DNA of 64,000 nucleotides from Chlorella sorokiniana (GCA_025917655.1 CP084610.1:1922001-1986000); one strand, 5' to 3'; shown: positions 1 through 17,026, numbered from the stretch's first letter. Notes: generated by a model not told the origin, from the sequence alone. A program made the numbers and translations.

Positions 1-315
1 TGGGGCTTTGCTGGCCTCGCCGGGCTTGGCTGCTGAGGCTTGGGCGGAGGGCTTGCCCTCTGCCTTGAGCTCTGAGGCGGGCGCTGCCTGTGGCGGCGCA
101 GCAGCCGTCGTGCTGCCGGCGGCCTTGCCGGCAGCCGCGGGCGCGTCAGCCTCATCCTTGGAGGGCTTGGGCTTCTCTGAGGGCTCGTTCCACTTGATTT
201 TCAGGGCCTGCACCTGCAGCCTACCGGCCGCGGCGCCCTGGCGGCGTGCAGCTGCCGCCCGCTTCCGGACCGGCGCGCCGAGCAGCGCCGAGCGCGAGCC
301 GCAGGCCGCCTTCAT
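1..315 (-). CDS. N-terminal part of a plastid-targeted protein (runs off the window)
   Basis: Minus-strand frame open from an ATG at 315 to the window edge, 105 codons without a stop. Residues 1-36 resemble a green-algal chloroplast transit peptide: Ala/Arg-rich, no acidic residue, with a likely cleavage context LQVQA followed by LKIKWNEP. After that the chain is low in complexity, rich in Ala, Lys, Pro and Glu (for example KPKPSKDEADAPAAAGKAAG). No catalytic or binding motif is visible because the body of the protein lies outside. I do not recognise the family. The targeting call is inference from composition; the reading frame itself is solid. It is divergent from the helicase gene to the right. 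Confidence 0.55.
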   Translation of the reverse strand, partial: MKAACGSRSALLGAPVRKRAAAARRQGAAAGRLQVQALKIKWNEPSEKPKPSKDEADAPAAAGKAAGSTTAAAPPQAAPASELKAEGKPSAQASAAKPGEASKAP

Positions 316-952
316 GCCTGCGCTTGCCTTCCTGCTCCTTCACGCAGCTCTGATATCTGGCACACCAGGGGCGCTGGGTGCTGCGCTGCAGGCTGCGTTG
401 GGTGCTGCTGCCAGCAAGGGTGCTGCCTGCCGCCAGCTATGGCACCGCCTTCGCGGCTGCTGCACAAGCGGAAGGGTGCAGCAGCTGCGCTCAATTGCTT
501 CTGTCACCGACCGCTTGAGCACAATGTTGCAGCTCAGACGGCTTGGGGTTGAAGCAGCCTCAAAAGAGTGGCGCAGAGAGGGGACCCGCACCCTGTCAGG
601 CTGTTGCTGGTGTGAGCAGCAAATCGAGCAGGGCGGGTTTCAGCTTACCGGGACGTCCCGGGGCAGAGATGCGCACGGGTGGCGCTGGGACGTCGACAGC
701 AAGGGAAGACCGAGTTGCAGCCGTCCCTGAACCGTGTACACTGGACCAACGACCCAAGATCGCCGGATCAACGACAGATAGATCGGAGGGGGCAAGGATT
801 GGGCCGCCGAGTGCTCATGCTGGGCATGCCATGCGCCTTCCTGGCACCCCTTGTGCAGAAAGACCCTCCATTGAGCCTGCCTCGGCCTCTTTCGGACCTC
901 ATAGGGTCTTACGCGTTCTAAGAAGCCGCAGACTTGCAAAACTCTCGTTTTT
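316..952. promoter_or_regulatory. Shared 5' region between two divergent genes
   Basis: 637 bases between the ATG of the plastid-protein gene (minus) and the ATG of the helicase (plus). It must hold both promoters and both 5' UTRs. I see no clear TATA box and no conserved ORF; open frames here are GC-driven. Confidence 0.4.
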
Positions 953-6215
<5,263 letters not shown>

Positions 6216-7850
6216 AGCCCCACAGCAATGCATCGCTGCCGCCCGGCGCCGCCGACACGGGGCCTGGCACGCACGGCGCCTGGCATTCGCGGGCACCTCT
6301 GGCCCCGCACCGCAATGCCTGCACGAATCTTTCCCAACCCTCTACCTTTGCACCCTCTGGTGCGCCCCGCTGGCCTCCTTGCACCCTCCCTGTCAGGGGG
6401 CCGCCTAGGGCTGGTCCAGCGGGCTGAGACCCGCTGGGCCGCCGGGGCTCCCGCCTTGCGGCGCCGCTGAGTCGGCCCCGCACGCACGCTCCTCCGACCC
6501 CTTCTTTTGCCGCAACCCCTCCCCTTTCCATCCTTGCTCCCCGCTCGCCACTCCCCGTTTTTCCATGTCCGGCTGCTGACCCTCTCACCAGCATTCCTCA
6601 CACCCGTTCCTGTTTGTGCTGCCTCTGCTCGCCTCTTTTCCGCCCCCTCGGCACCTGTTTGCACTGACACCGCGCAGTCAGCGCTGAGCCCCCTGCCCCC
6701 TGCCATTTCATTGCGCACGGGCGGTGGGCGGTGGGCGATCCCCCTTGGTCCTCTGCGCCTTTGCCCGGCGCGACGCGCCCCTCTGCCCCCTTGAGCTGGG
6801 GCGCGTCGCGCTTTGGGCATCTGGGCGGCGGGCCTTCCCGGCAGAGCGCACAACGCTCGTCCCCTCCCCCTTGCGGTGCCGCCACCCATACACCAATCTT
6901 TGGGTTCGCGGCTATCCCGTGAGAGAGAGGCATCCCTGCAATTGCACGCACGCACACCCAATGTTTTGAGAGGCGCCCGCACCGCCCAACAGGGTGCGGG
7001 CCCGCCTCAGCGCCCGGCATGGATTCGGCTGGCAAACAGACCACGTCTAGTGTGTAAACCAATCCAGAACCGCTGCATATCTTGTCCAGTGCACAAGCTG
7101 CGGCTGCCGGCTGGATTGTCGCCATCCCGCCGCTGCTGCCCTCCTTTGGGCATGTGCTCCGCCGCTGCAGCCGGCAGCACAACCAGCAGCCCCTTGTCCT
7201 GGCTGCTCGGATGTAAGCATCGGCATCAGCCAGGGGATCCAGATTGGGGGCAGGGGGTAAAAGAACACGCAGGGCGCCTTCGGGCCCCAAACCATTGCAC
7301 AGCGAGCAAAGCATCGAGCGTAGGGAGGCGGGAGGGCAGGGCGGCTGTTACATAAGTGGGCACTAATGCAAGCCACGTGGAGCCGCAACCACTGGTCGAG
7401 GATGGGAAGCAGGCATGCAGGAGTGGGCAGCCGGTCGCTGAGAGCTGCGCAGCGCGGGCCGCACCGACACAGGAGCTGGAAAGCGGCCAGGCAGGCTGGC
7501 GGGAGCGCCACAGGGCAGACAAGGGACATAAAGGCATGCAGTAAGCGGTGGGGCATCATTACAAGATGGGCGGCAAATCAAGGAAAAACGCAGGAAGGGG
7601 CGCAGGAGGGGAGGGGGCGCAACTGCACCGCCAGCTGAGCTATGCAAAGCGCTGCCAGAGAAGCCGAGCAAGCCAAGCCACCGGCAACACCCTCCAAGGC
7701 ACAGATGATATAAGCGCAGCGGCCCATGGAACCGCATGCGGAAACGCAAAAAGAACACATGTATGCGCTGCACAACAAGCAAACAAGGCCCACAGGATTG
7801 AACTAAATAGGCACTATACAATATAGGGACAGAGCTGAGATGAGCTTAAC
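6216..7850. other. Helicase 3' UTR and intergenic sequence
   Basis: No supportable gene. TGTAA, the usual green-algal poly(A) signal, occurs at 7053-7057 and 7212-7216 and could end the helicase transcript about 0.8-1.0 kb after its stop. GC drops from about 7.5 kb onward as the sequence enters an AT-richer island. Confidence 0.5.
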
Positions 7851-8094
7851 ATGGATACTGAATCGGTTCGCCATAATTGCTGTCCATGGGCGGGCAGCAA
7901 GGTGGTCGGCTGGACTCTGCATAAAGTCGGAGAGTTTTCACCACAGCCACCACTGCAATAACCCTGCATAAGCACGCAAACAAGCAGGGATGATCACAAG
8001 TTGGAGGAAGCCACAACTCATGCACAGCGCGCTCTTTCTTAAACCGACAAAGCACTGCAACAGCTTCAGCAGGGGGGCTCGGACCTCTTCCCAC

Positions 8095-8604
8095 CTAGTT
8101 CTTTCTGCACCTCGTCTGCGACGAGATGTTGGCAACGTCAGGGATCCGCTTCTTAACTTCAACCTTCAGGCTGTAGTAAGACGCGACCAGCTTGTCCGTC
8201 AGGTTCTGCTCCGCAGCCTCCAGCCTGCGCTCCAGCCCCACAACCTTTGAGCCCGTGCTGTGCATTTCTTGCTGCATGTTCCGCTGCCGCTGCAATATCA
8301 TACCTATGGACTGCTCCATGTCCCGCTGCTGCTCCAGCAGCTTGGTTATGGACTGCTGCGTGTCCCACTGCTGCTCCAGCATCAGGCGCATGGACTGCTG
8401 CAAGTCCCGCTGCTGCTCCAGCATCTTGCTCGCGGACCGCTGCGTTTCTGCCGGCAGTGTGTCCTGCTGACGCTGTCTTATACTAGAGAAACCTTCCACT
8501 AAGTTCTTCACGCCAAATGTGCCAAAAAAAGCTGCTATTACGTACAAAATGAACTCCCGGGCGTCCGCCGCAGTTCGCACCTTCTGCCCGGAAGAAAACA
8601 TCAT
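8095..8604 (-). CDS. Small membrane-anchored coiled-coil protein with 14-residue repeats
   Basis: Single uninterrupted exon of about 169 codons, read from tandem ATGs at 8604/8601 to a TAG at 8095-8097. Residues about 18-32 (FILYVIAAFFGTFG) form a probable membrane segment. Then follows a Gln/Met/Leu-rich coiled coil with four near-identical 14-residue units (MLEQQRDLQQSMRL, MLEQQWDTQQSITK, LLEQQRDMEQSIGM, ILQRQRNMQQEMHS), that is, two heptads each. The C-terminal part is mixed charge (LERRLEAAEQNLTDKL). Codon use is less GC-rich than in the neighbouring genes and the frame shows no breaks. I do not recognise the family. A donor-like GTGCAG just before the stop leaves room for a further exon. 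Function unknown; a membrane tether is only a guess. Confidence 0.6.
   Translation of the reverse strand: MMFSSGQKVRTAADAREFILYVIAAFFGTFGVKNLVEGFSSIRQRQQDTLPAETQRSASKMLEQQRDLQQSMRLMLEQQWDTQQSITKLLEQQRDMEQSIGMILQRQRNMQQEMHSTGSKVVGLERRLEAAEQNLTDKLVASYYSLKVEVKKRIPDVANISSQTRCRKN
8308..8444 (-). repeat. 42-base tandem repeat encoding two heptads per unit
   Basis: Units start at 8308, 8350, 8392 and 8434 with exact 42-base spacing. The unit is a multiple of 21 bases, so each duplication adds exactly two coiled-coil heptads and keeps phase. Confidence 0.85.
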
Positions 8605-9411
8605 CGGCACTTACTTAGCTCGCGGGGCTTGTTAAATTAGACTGGAAATAATACAAACACGTACTTGCCCGAACAAAATGATCAACATAAGGGATGATAA
8701 GAGATCAGGAACTGAAGACACACTCTACCGCAACGGCACTGGGCGTACTCACCTGTGTTTTGACTGTGGTTACGGAGCTAAGAAGGCTGGGGCTGGGCCT
8801 GGTGACAAGAGGCCTTAAGAACCAGCCCCATTCGGCGTCTGCCCCGGCAAGGCCCCTGCGCCAGCCCTGGGCAGCAGGGAAGAATGACATGCATATCGAG
8901 GCAGGTTAACCTGCGTTTGCAGAAAGCCGACGACGGCCTTTGACGTGCAGAAGCGGAAAGCGCTCAGGAAAAGTAACGACAAAGTAAAATAAAAGGAGCA
9001 GATTGATGTGAGTGCCCAGGAACCTCCTACTGGATATCGACGGCTGCATGAGGGCACACTTTTTGGCGCCACCACGACCTGCCCGCTGTGCCATGCTGAG
9101 CGCACGTCGTTCAAAAACATGCTCCATGGTTGTTCTGACCCCGTCAGCCCGGTCCCGCCTCTCTCCTCTCCAGCATTCAACACATTTTGGAAACCTGACA
9201 CCAAGCCAGTATGCGCGTTCCACAATTCCTGGCCGACATCGTCTGTTGGCAGCAGGAGGCGCGTCCCAAACCGATGACGAGTGTGCGCCGCTGTTCAGCG
9301 AATTTGGGCCAAGTGCTCTGTGCATGATGGTCAGGAGCGGGTGGCAGCGTCTTGTCAACGTTGCGATGGGCAGCGTTGTGGCGGAATTCTCTGTTCACCG
9401 GTGCACCCTCG
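8605..9411. other. AT-richer intergenic sequence
   Basis: No gene supported. Open frames near 9.0-9.4 kb lack recognisable protein features and splice logic. A 15-base direct duplication, CACGAAGGGGCTGCC, lies just beyond it at about 9720-9750. Confidence 0.4.
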
Positions 9412-9416
9412 TTACA
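9412..9416 (-). terminator. Poly(A) signal TGTAA for the isomerase gene
   Basis: TTACA on the plus strand, TGTAA on the minus strand, about 365 bases past the stop of the arabinose-5-phosphate isomerase gene. Confidence 0.5.
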
Positions 9417-9779
9417 AAATAGTAAGGAAACGTCCCGGAAGGATAGAAAGTCAATGAGAAGAGCTGAACTAAAGGGGCGGGGGCAGCATGAAAGTCAAAT
9501 CGAGGGGCGAGGGTTCTGTGTCGGGAGCAAGCGGCACCGGCCCAGCGCCAGCAGCGCTCGCCTGGCACCGCCAAATATGTGCACCAAAAGCAAAAGCCAA
9601 TCAGGAAAACAGTCACGAGTCGACGTGAGAATGCTACAGAGCAGCTCAACAGAGCAGCAGCGCTGCATGCACGACCTGCACGCCGCTATGCTGATGCGGC
9701 ACCAGCGGCGCACAGCCTTCCACGAAGGGGCTGCCCACGAAGGGGCTGCCCACGCGGGAGTTGCGGAGGCGGCCTGGGC

Positions 9780-12240
9780 TCAGAGGCCCGCCGAGACGAG
9801 GGCATGCAGGGTGACCAGGCCCACCAGCCGCCCGTCATCCACCACCGGCAGCATGTTCACCTTGGGGGACTGCTCCATGAGCTGCGTGGGCGGTGCAGGA
9901 AGAAAGAAATGATGCAGCAGGCGGGACCTGGGCAGGACGATGCTGGCTAGACGCGCCCGAGAATGGCAGGGCAGGAACCCCTCAGACAGAAACCTTCCCC
10001 CACCACCCCCATGGACAACAAGTGGGGGCAGGTGGGAGCAGCAGGCACGCTGGCAGGGGCAAGAGCCAGGGGCAGCCCACGCCCCATTGCCACTACTGCC
10101 AACAGCCAGCCAGCCAGCCCAGCGCCCAGCACCCCGCAGCCGCAGCAGCTGCGCGGCAGAGGCGGGTGAGCGGCGCCGCGGCGCGCAGCGGCGCCGCAGC
10201 GGCGCCCACCTGCATCGCATCCACCGCCATGTCGATAGAACTGCAGGCCTTGGGCTCCCTGCTCATGGCCTCGGCCACCCGCAGCGCCATCACGTCCCGC
10301 CCCTGCTCCCCGCACTGCTGCAGCGTGCGCCGCAGGTCGCCGTCTGTGAAGATGCCGCAGAGGCGCTGCGCGTCGTCCGCCACCAGCACGCAGCCGCAGC
10401 CTTTGGAGGTCAGCTCCACCAGCACCGCTGGCATGGGGGTGTCGGGGCCCACCACCGGCACCTTGCCGTTGCTGCACAAATGGGGGGGGCAGGGCAGCAG
10501 AGGGGGCGGGTTGGGCGGCGAGGCCTGGTCGCACGGGTGGAGTTGTGGTGCGCAGATCCCCCTCCAATCTGAAGGAGGGCTGATGGTATTGGGGCAGGAT
10601 GCTCTCTGGGGTGCGGAGCAAGGGGGTGGGGATTGGAGGGCCACCGCACAGGCATCAGCCTCAGCCTTGTGGGGGAGAGCGGGAGCGACGGGGCGGTGCA
10701 AAGGCCCTGCTGTACACCAGGGCCCTGGCGCAAAGACTAGGCCCTACTTGCCTGCCCCTCTCCCCCCCTCCCTCACACTCTCCTCCTCCCCCTCCCCCAT
10801 CTCCCTCCCCCGCCCTGCCACAACCAGCACACAAAACCCAAACTCTGCCTGTCAGGCCACAGGCCAAGCCGCGCAGCCCCGAACCCCGCCAGCCCACCCA
10901 CCTGACCATCACATCAGACACCCGCAGGATCAGGCGCTTGCCGATGCGGCCAGCGGGGTGGTTCATGGCGTACTGGTCCCGGGTGAGGTGCTTGGACTGC
11001 GCCGAAGGGGGGCAACAGAGGCGGGTGAGGCCAGCGGCGGGCTGAAGAGCTGAAGCGGCGGCAAGCCCGCCGCCCCTTGCACGGCCGCTGGTTGAGGGGG
11101 TGGCTGCCTACCCAAACAGCAGCGATCAGGGACACCACGGCGAACGCAGCCTGCATTCACGTGCTCGTTGCCCATACCTGCTGTCCCTTTCCCAGTCCAT
11201 CCTCGCAGACAAGCCCGTGGCCCCAGGCGCCCCCCCCCCCCCACAAACACCCACCTGCATCAGCGCGATGGCCACCGTGTCCCCAAAGACCATCTGGATG
11301 GCGGTGGAGGTGACGGGGGCGAGGTCAAGGGGCACAGCTCGCGCTCCAGCGGCAAGTGCACCGCCAGGTCGCAGACCGCCTCCAGCTCGCTGCCGCGCAC
11401 CGAGGTGATGGACACCAGGCGCGCGCCCTTGGCCTGCGTTGTTTACACGTGCCGCGAGTGCAAGCATGGCTGGAGGCGTGGTGCAGAGACAGCGTTTGGG
11501 GGTGCACGCTGCGTGGGGCTGGGCCGGCAGAAGGAGGTGGCCTGGCCGGGTGGTGGCGCTTCTCAACGGCGCCATCTCATCTCCTCACCCGCGCAAAGGG
11601 CACCAGCTTGATGATCTCCTCGGTGGCGCCGCTCTTGGAGAAGCAGACAAGCAGGTCGGCGCGGGAGATGATGCCGATATCGCCGTGCAGCGCGTCCTGG
11701 GGGCTCAGGAAGACGGCCTTGGTGCCCGTGGACACCAGCGTCTGGCAGATCTTCTGCGCGATCAGCCCGCTCTTGCCCACGCCCGTGAAGATCACCACGC
11801 CGGTGCACTCCAGGCAGGCCTGGGGGGCAAGGGCGGGCGTGTCGGCCGCGCCTCACGGGACGCCAAGGAGGCACCCACCCGACGCTGCAGCACGCACCTG
11901 GCAAAACTGTCGAACGGGCTCAAAGTCCAGGTTGTCGAAGAAGTGGTTGATGAAACTGGGGGCAGGGCGGGAGGCAGCGCAGGAAGAGCGTGAGGCCGAG
12001 ACATGCTGCGAGCGGCTGCAACAGAGTCGCCACGCAGACGCCGCACCAGTGGTGGCGGGGCAGCCAACGCGGCGCAGCTGCCCGACGCTGCAACGCTGTC
12101 CGGCTGCATTCTTACCGTTGCTGCTGCTTGAATAGCTGTGCGAGGTTGTCAGCATTCACGGGAGAGGAAGCAGGAATTGCTGCCAAGGCGTTGGCGGAGG
12201 GGCCAGTTGCAAGCGCCCCGTTCGGTGTTTCAGCCGACAT
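9780..12240 (-). CDS. kdsD: D-arabinose-5-phosphate isomerase (SIS plus two CBS domains)
   Basis: Interconverts D-ribulose 5-phosphate and D-arabinose 5-phosphate, the first step toward the wall sugar KDO. Seven exons: 12240-12116, 11955-11898, 11819-11589, 11433-11255, 10996-10902, 10471-10210, 9881-9780; about 350 residues, normal for KdsD/KpsF and the plant homologue. The start region [11 protein letters not shown] and [14 protein letters not shown] match the plant N terminus. The SIS domain carries [20 protein letters not shown] and [10 protein letters not shown]; two CBS repeats follow ([10 protein letters not shown] and [19 protein letters not shown]). One frame break near 11328, between LCPF and DLAPVTST, fits one lost base. 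A further in-frame ATG at 12324 would add 28 residues; I chose 12240 because the longer version adds nothing conserved. Confidence 0.93.
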
Positions 12241-12673
12241 GCATCCGTTTTGTGACTGACGTATTGGGGTGCCGTCGACTGCAGGCTCTGCAACGGCAAT
12301 GACCATAATTCTGTTTGGCGCCACCGCCCTTCCGAGGTGTTGCTGTCCTGCTCAGTCAGTGAAGTGTCCAACCAAAGCACCTGTGACGGGGTCGGGCTCC
12401 CTGTTGGATCAAGCAAGGTTTTCAACGCTAATGCCAGCGGGGCAGGTAACTGTATGATGTGCTTCTTTTCCCTGTCACATCCTATACAAGGACACGCACC
12501 GTGTTTACATCCGTAATGCTGGGGCCCACGCACATTATCCGCATAGCCTGACCCATCCTCGACTTTTATCAACTAGTTGCGTCCAACACAGGGTCTGGAA
12601 CGATAGTTGTTGATTCAGATCCTCTCACTCTCAGTGCACTCACTCAAAGCTCGGGTCTTGTCCGGCAGCACGC
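12241..12673. promoter_or_regulatory. Divergent promoter region, isomerase / L22
   Basis: 433 bases between two start codons pointing away from each other. No coding sequence is supported. Locally AT-richer than the flanking exons; no specific element recognised. Confidence 0.4.
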
Positions 12674-14224
12674 ATGGCCCGCGCTGCACGTAGCCTGCAG
12701 CACCTTTGCCGGGCGGCATTAAGCGTCTGCGATGCAGCCAGCACATCGGCGGCACCAGCCCCACATTGGCGCAGCTGGGCGTAGGCAGGTTGTGGGGAGC
12801 AGCGGCGCCCGCTGGCGGCAGCCTGCCAGGCGCAGCAGCCTCATTCAGCGGCCTGCGACAGCTAGCGCGTCACTTTCATGCCTCCCCAGGCCTGTGGGCA
12901 GCCGAACAAGGTGGACCCACCATCAACCCGCTGCAGCAAGCGCCCGTGCCCGCGCCCGGCGGCGCCGGGCGGCCGCGTCATCGCCGCTGGGCCCTGCCCT
13001 GACGCTGGCGGGCGGCGACGTCAGCGACACTAGCAGGGCGGTGGCGCGCGGCCTGGCCATCAGCCCACAGAAGCTCAACGATTTCGCCAAGGTTGTGCGC
13101 GGGCTGTCCCTGGCAGACGCGTTTTACCAGGTGGGGGCACGTGTGAGTGGCTGCTGGGGCGGCGGCTCGCACGAGCTCTTTGCCGGCCCTTCCCTCCTTT
13201 GCAGGGCCGCTGCCGCCGCGCGCAAACCAGCGTAGGGGATGGGAAAGGGTGCCTGGGTATAGGCTGAGGTCCTGCAACAGCCTCTCTTGCTGCCGGCGGG
13301 GGCGTTGGCCTGTCCCGCTGCACGAAGCACCTTCTTGCGCGCTGACCTGCCGCGCTGCCTGCCGCTGGTGCCCCGCCCCCATCCCCCATCCACCCCCTGC
13401 TCTTCTCCTCCCCCCCCCAACCTCGCCCGATTGCTGCAGTGCGACATCAGTCCCAAGAAGAGCGCCAAGCTGGTGCGCAAGGCCCTGCAGAGCGCCGCCG
13501 CCAACGCCGTCAACAACCAGGGACTGGACGCGTCGCGCGGCTGCGCGTGGGTGCGTGCCTGCCATCCACCTGCGCTTGCCTATGCGCTTCAACTCGGTTG
13601 TGCTGCCCACCATGCCGCCGCCCGGTACTGCTCGGAGCAGCGAGGGGAGCAGCGAGGCAGCCTTGCTTCTTGCCGCGCTGCCGAGGCCGTGAGGCCGCAG
13701 CCTGCAGGCGTCTTGCAGGTGCCAGGGGCTGATGTGCGGTGGGCCGATGTCTCGTGCCGCGGTTCGGGCCAGCTGGCTGCAATTCTTTCGACCCCACCCA
13801 CCTGCTGCCCCCCCCGCAGGAGAGGCCTGGGTGGGCCGCGGCGTGCACCTGAAGCGCGTGTCGCTGCACGGCCGCGGGCGCAGCGCGCAGAGGCTGCGGT
13901 ACCGCAGCCACCTCACGGTGGGTTTGATTGGGGCCTGGCAGCGCGCTGCCGGCAACCGCGGCGCTGCAGGAACATGTGCCGTCGGGAGCAGCAGCTCGTG
14001 CAGCTGCATGCAGCGCCTGCCCGGAGACCAGGCGCCAATTAACAATAAAGAAAATCCTTGCATTGTCGACCTCATGGGCCACGTATGACCGCGAGTGTTG
14101 CTGCGTGGCGCAGGTGGTGCTGCGGGAGGAGGAGGAGCAGCCGCGGGTGCGCACCAGGGTGCTGCCCATGCTGGCGGAGCGCCCGCGGTTCAAGCGCTTG
14201 CCGCCGCCGGAAAAGTCGCGTTGA
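12674..14224 (+). CDS. MRPL22: Ribosomal protein uL22, probably mitochondrial
   Basis: Large-subunit ribosomal protein lining the exit tunnel. Exons 12674-13130, 13440-13550, 13820-13917, 14114-14224. The N terminus is Arg/Ala/Leu-rich (MARAARSLQHLCRAALSVC) and a later stretch, LRQLARHFHASPGLW, also looks like a mitochondrial presequence. The conserved body starts at ARGLAISPQKLNDFAKVVRG and continues CDISPKKSAKLVRKALQSA, ANAVNNQGLDA, then HLKRVSLHGRGRSAQRLRYR and SHLT. Tail ends RFKRLPPPEKSR. Exon 1 needs two frame corrections (about 12755 and 12965) and exon 2 one (about 13538), again single lost bases. The L22 call is secure; mitochondrial rather than plastid location is inferred from the presequence. 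Confidence 0.87.
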
Positions 14225-14549
14225 GGCGGCATGGCAGCAGCATGGTGAGGCAATAGCCTGACTTGCAGCCCTGTTTGCAGCTCTCCTTGAGGCTGCGGCA
14301 TGTAAGCTGTGCTGCGCATCGCAAGATAGGCTTGGTGCAAGGTCGAGCGGTGGTGGGAGCGCTGAGCGCGGCACAGCGCAGGGTTGGTAGCTCTCCAGCC
14401 TGCCCACATTCCGCGGCAGCTCTGCCTGTTTACCTGAATCGGTCTTTTTGCGGGCATCGCACCAGCCATTCGGCTTTTAGACGATCAGAGAGTCGGGCAA
14501 GCTCGGCCACTCCTCGATTTGTTGCCTGCAGTCCGCCGCTTCCTGCTCA
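14225..14549 (+). terminator. L22 3' UTR with TGTAA, then short intergenic gap
   Basis: TGTAA at 14301-14305 lies 77 bases after the L22 stop. The rest of the 325 bases leads to the nucleoside hydrolase start and shows no other feature. Confidence 0.5.
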
Positions 14550-17026
14550 ATGGCTCGCATCAAGCTGATCATTGATACAGATCCCGGAGTGGGTAAGCCA
14601 GACACCACGGTGGATACTGTGTCGTTGCCTGCGTTCTTGCAGCGAGTATTTTGCGTGTGAAGGCGCTCCTGCCGCAGTAATTTGCTCAAGTGCGACCGAG
14701 CTTGCATGTTGGATCCACCGCGCCGGCATCAACCGACCAGCGCTGTGCCGTCGCTCTGCCAGTCGCCCCGCCCCCTGCGCCTGGAATTCCGTTACATGGG
14801 CGCCTCCCTTCGCCTCTGCTGCGTTCCGTCTGCAGACGATTCCATGGCGATCTTGGCGGCCTTCAACAGCCCTGAGGTGGAAGTTCTCGGGCTGACCAGC
14901 ATCTACGGCAACGTGCCCACCGCCATGGCCACCCGCAACGCGCTCACGCTGTGCCACCTGGCGGGGCGCACCGACGTGAGCTGCGGCGCAGCCCTTCACC
15001 CTGCTGCTCGGCATCAACGCTCACAGCAATGCAAAGCCGCCGGCGCAGCAGCTCGGCAGACACGTGCGAGGGCAGTGTGCCGTCGCCGCCACCAGGGCTG
15101 CACCCACACCGGCCCGCCTTAAAACCCTGCTCCAGCACCTCCCCGTCACTCCTGAACCGGCTGAACGGCTCTTCCTGGGTGTTCCCAGTATCAGTGCGCC
15201 CTTTAAAGTCCCTCCAGCCTGAAATACTGCCCCATAACCGCCCTCCCCCCCATCTTCCGGCCCCCGCAGGTGCCGGTGGCGGAGGGCGCCCACAAGTCGC
15301 TGCGCGGCGCCGCCAAGGAGCGCATCGCTGACTTTGTGCACGGCAGCGACGGCTTCGGCAACACGCACCGTCCCCTGGCTGAGGTGGGCCCGGCTGTCAC
15401 CCTGGAAACAGTCATCGCTGCAGCCCTGCCACCCCATTGCTGGCCTGCCAGCCCGCCTTGTCTGTCACCGCCGGCAGGCTCTCATTGCTGCTGCGGCGCC
15501 TAGCCGCCCATTGCCGCGGCTCCTGTGCAGGGTGAACCCGCCCCCGGCACTGCAGCCGAGTTCATCGTGCGAGCGGCCAGCCAGCACCCAGGCCAAGTAG
15601 TTGTGCTGGCGCTGGCGGCCCTCACAAACGTGGCGCTGGCGCTGCATCTGGACCCGCGGCTACCGGAGAAACTGGTGCGAAGCTGGCGGGGCCTGTGCGC
15701 CCACGTGCCCTGCGCCTGATGCCGCACGATGTGCAGCAGGCTTGTTTGCCAACCAGCCACAGAGCAACAGCAGGGGGAGCACAGGCGGGGGCAGAGCGTG
15801 GCCACCGTTCCACCTGTTGCTGTGGGGCAGTGCATGCTGTTGAGCGCGTGCTGGCCGCACCGCCGTCGCTGCAGGCGCGTGTGGTGGTGCTGGGCGGCGC
15901 GTTTTACATCAACGGGAACGTCAACCCCGCGGCGGAGGCCAACATTTTTGGTGACCCCGACGCCGCAAACGTCGTGTTCAGCAGGTGGGTGGGGCTGCTT
16001 CGCTGCTTTCTGCACACGCTGGCCGCATCTCGACTGCCGCAAGCTGCGCCCTGGCTGCGCCCAGGCTGCCCTGCGCCGGCCATGCTGCGCCCAGCCGTGC
16101 TGGCCTGCCGGGAGCCTGCAAGCCCTCTCTGGGGCTGGGGCTGTGTGTCCTGACTACGGCGGTGGCTCTGCGGCAGGAAGGGTCGAGGGTAGCGGCTGCG
16201 GCGCCTGAGAAGGTGGTGCAGCCTGGCTGGGCGGCTCCCCTGGTGCCAGCCCAAGGACTTTGCTTGCGGGCCTTGGAGGCCGTCCCACGCACTCCTGCTG
16301 CCTGCCCAGACCGCTGCTGGCTGCCGCGCGGTGCCGTGCAGGCTGCCCAACTGCTGGCTGGTGGGGCTGGATGTGACGCACAAGTGCTGCCTGAGCGCGG
16401 GGCAGATTGATGGGATGGCGGGGCGGGGGCGGCACGGCACCTTCCTGCGGGACATCGCCCAGTTCTACCTGGACTACCACAGGTGCGCAGCTGCCGGGCA
16501 GCTGCCGGGCAGCTGCCGGCCATGCACCTGCATCCGATTCCCTGTGTGGCGTCGACCCGTGTGCGCGCCTGGCTGGCCGCAGGCGTGTGTACGACATGCA
16601 CGCTGTGTATGTGCACGACGCGGCGGCCTTTGCAGCGGTGGTGGACCCCTCGCTGTTCGGCTGGGAGGAGGGTGCGGTGGTGGTGGTGACGGATGGTCCC
16701 GCAAAGGGGCGCACAATACGCGACGAAGGTGCGGCTTAAGCCAGCTCGCACTCTGTGGGGTTCGAGGCGCAGAACTTTGCCCTTCAATATGTCGCGACTG
16801 CCGTGGGGGCTTGTGGCAGGTCGGGGCCTCATCTGGCTGCGTTCCTGAGCCCCACCAGCTCTCTCAGATGCTGCAGCCGCTGAGCCACCCCCGCTGCTGG
16901 GCTGCCTGCAGGCAAGAAGCGGTGGGTGGGCAGCAACGACTGGCAGGGCCTGCCCCCATCAAGGTGGCCCTCAGCGTGCGCAGCGAGCAGCTGGTCAGCT
17001 GGGTGCTGGACCGCATGACGCGGTGA
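14550..17026 (+). CDS. URH: Inosine/uridine-preferring nucleoside hydrolase
   Basis: Hydrolyses the N-glycosidic bond of ribonucleosides in purine/pyrimidine salvage. Eight exons: 14550-14592, 14836-14975, 15270-15383, 15531-15674, 15875-15984, 16342-16482, 16583-16728, 16912-17026; about 318 residues. The N terminus ARIKLIIDTDPGVDDSMAI carries the Asp cluster that binds the catalytic calcium; LGLTSIYGNV, LAALTNVALAL and VVVLGGAFYINGNVNPAAE,ANIFGDPDAA follow; the C-terminal part has YDMHAVYVHDAAA, with the family's Asp near the metal site. Ends SWVLDRMTR. One frame break near 16960 in a run of C separates SNDWQGL from IKVALSVRSEQ; without the correction the protein stops a few codons earlier. 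Whether it prefers uridine or inosine cannot be told from sequence. Confidence 0.92.

Noticed and set aside
7363-7821. 152-codon minus-strand open frame
   Set aside because: Random-looking composition rich in Cys, Arg and Pro, no ATG-supported start context and no conserved motif.
8906-9422. Overlapping open frames on both strands at 8.9-9.4 kb as genes
   Set aside because: No recognisable domain, no splice support, and both strands are open, as expected by chance.
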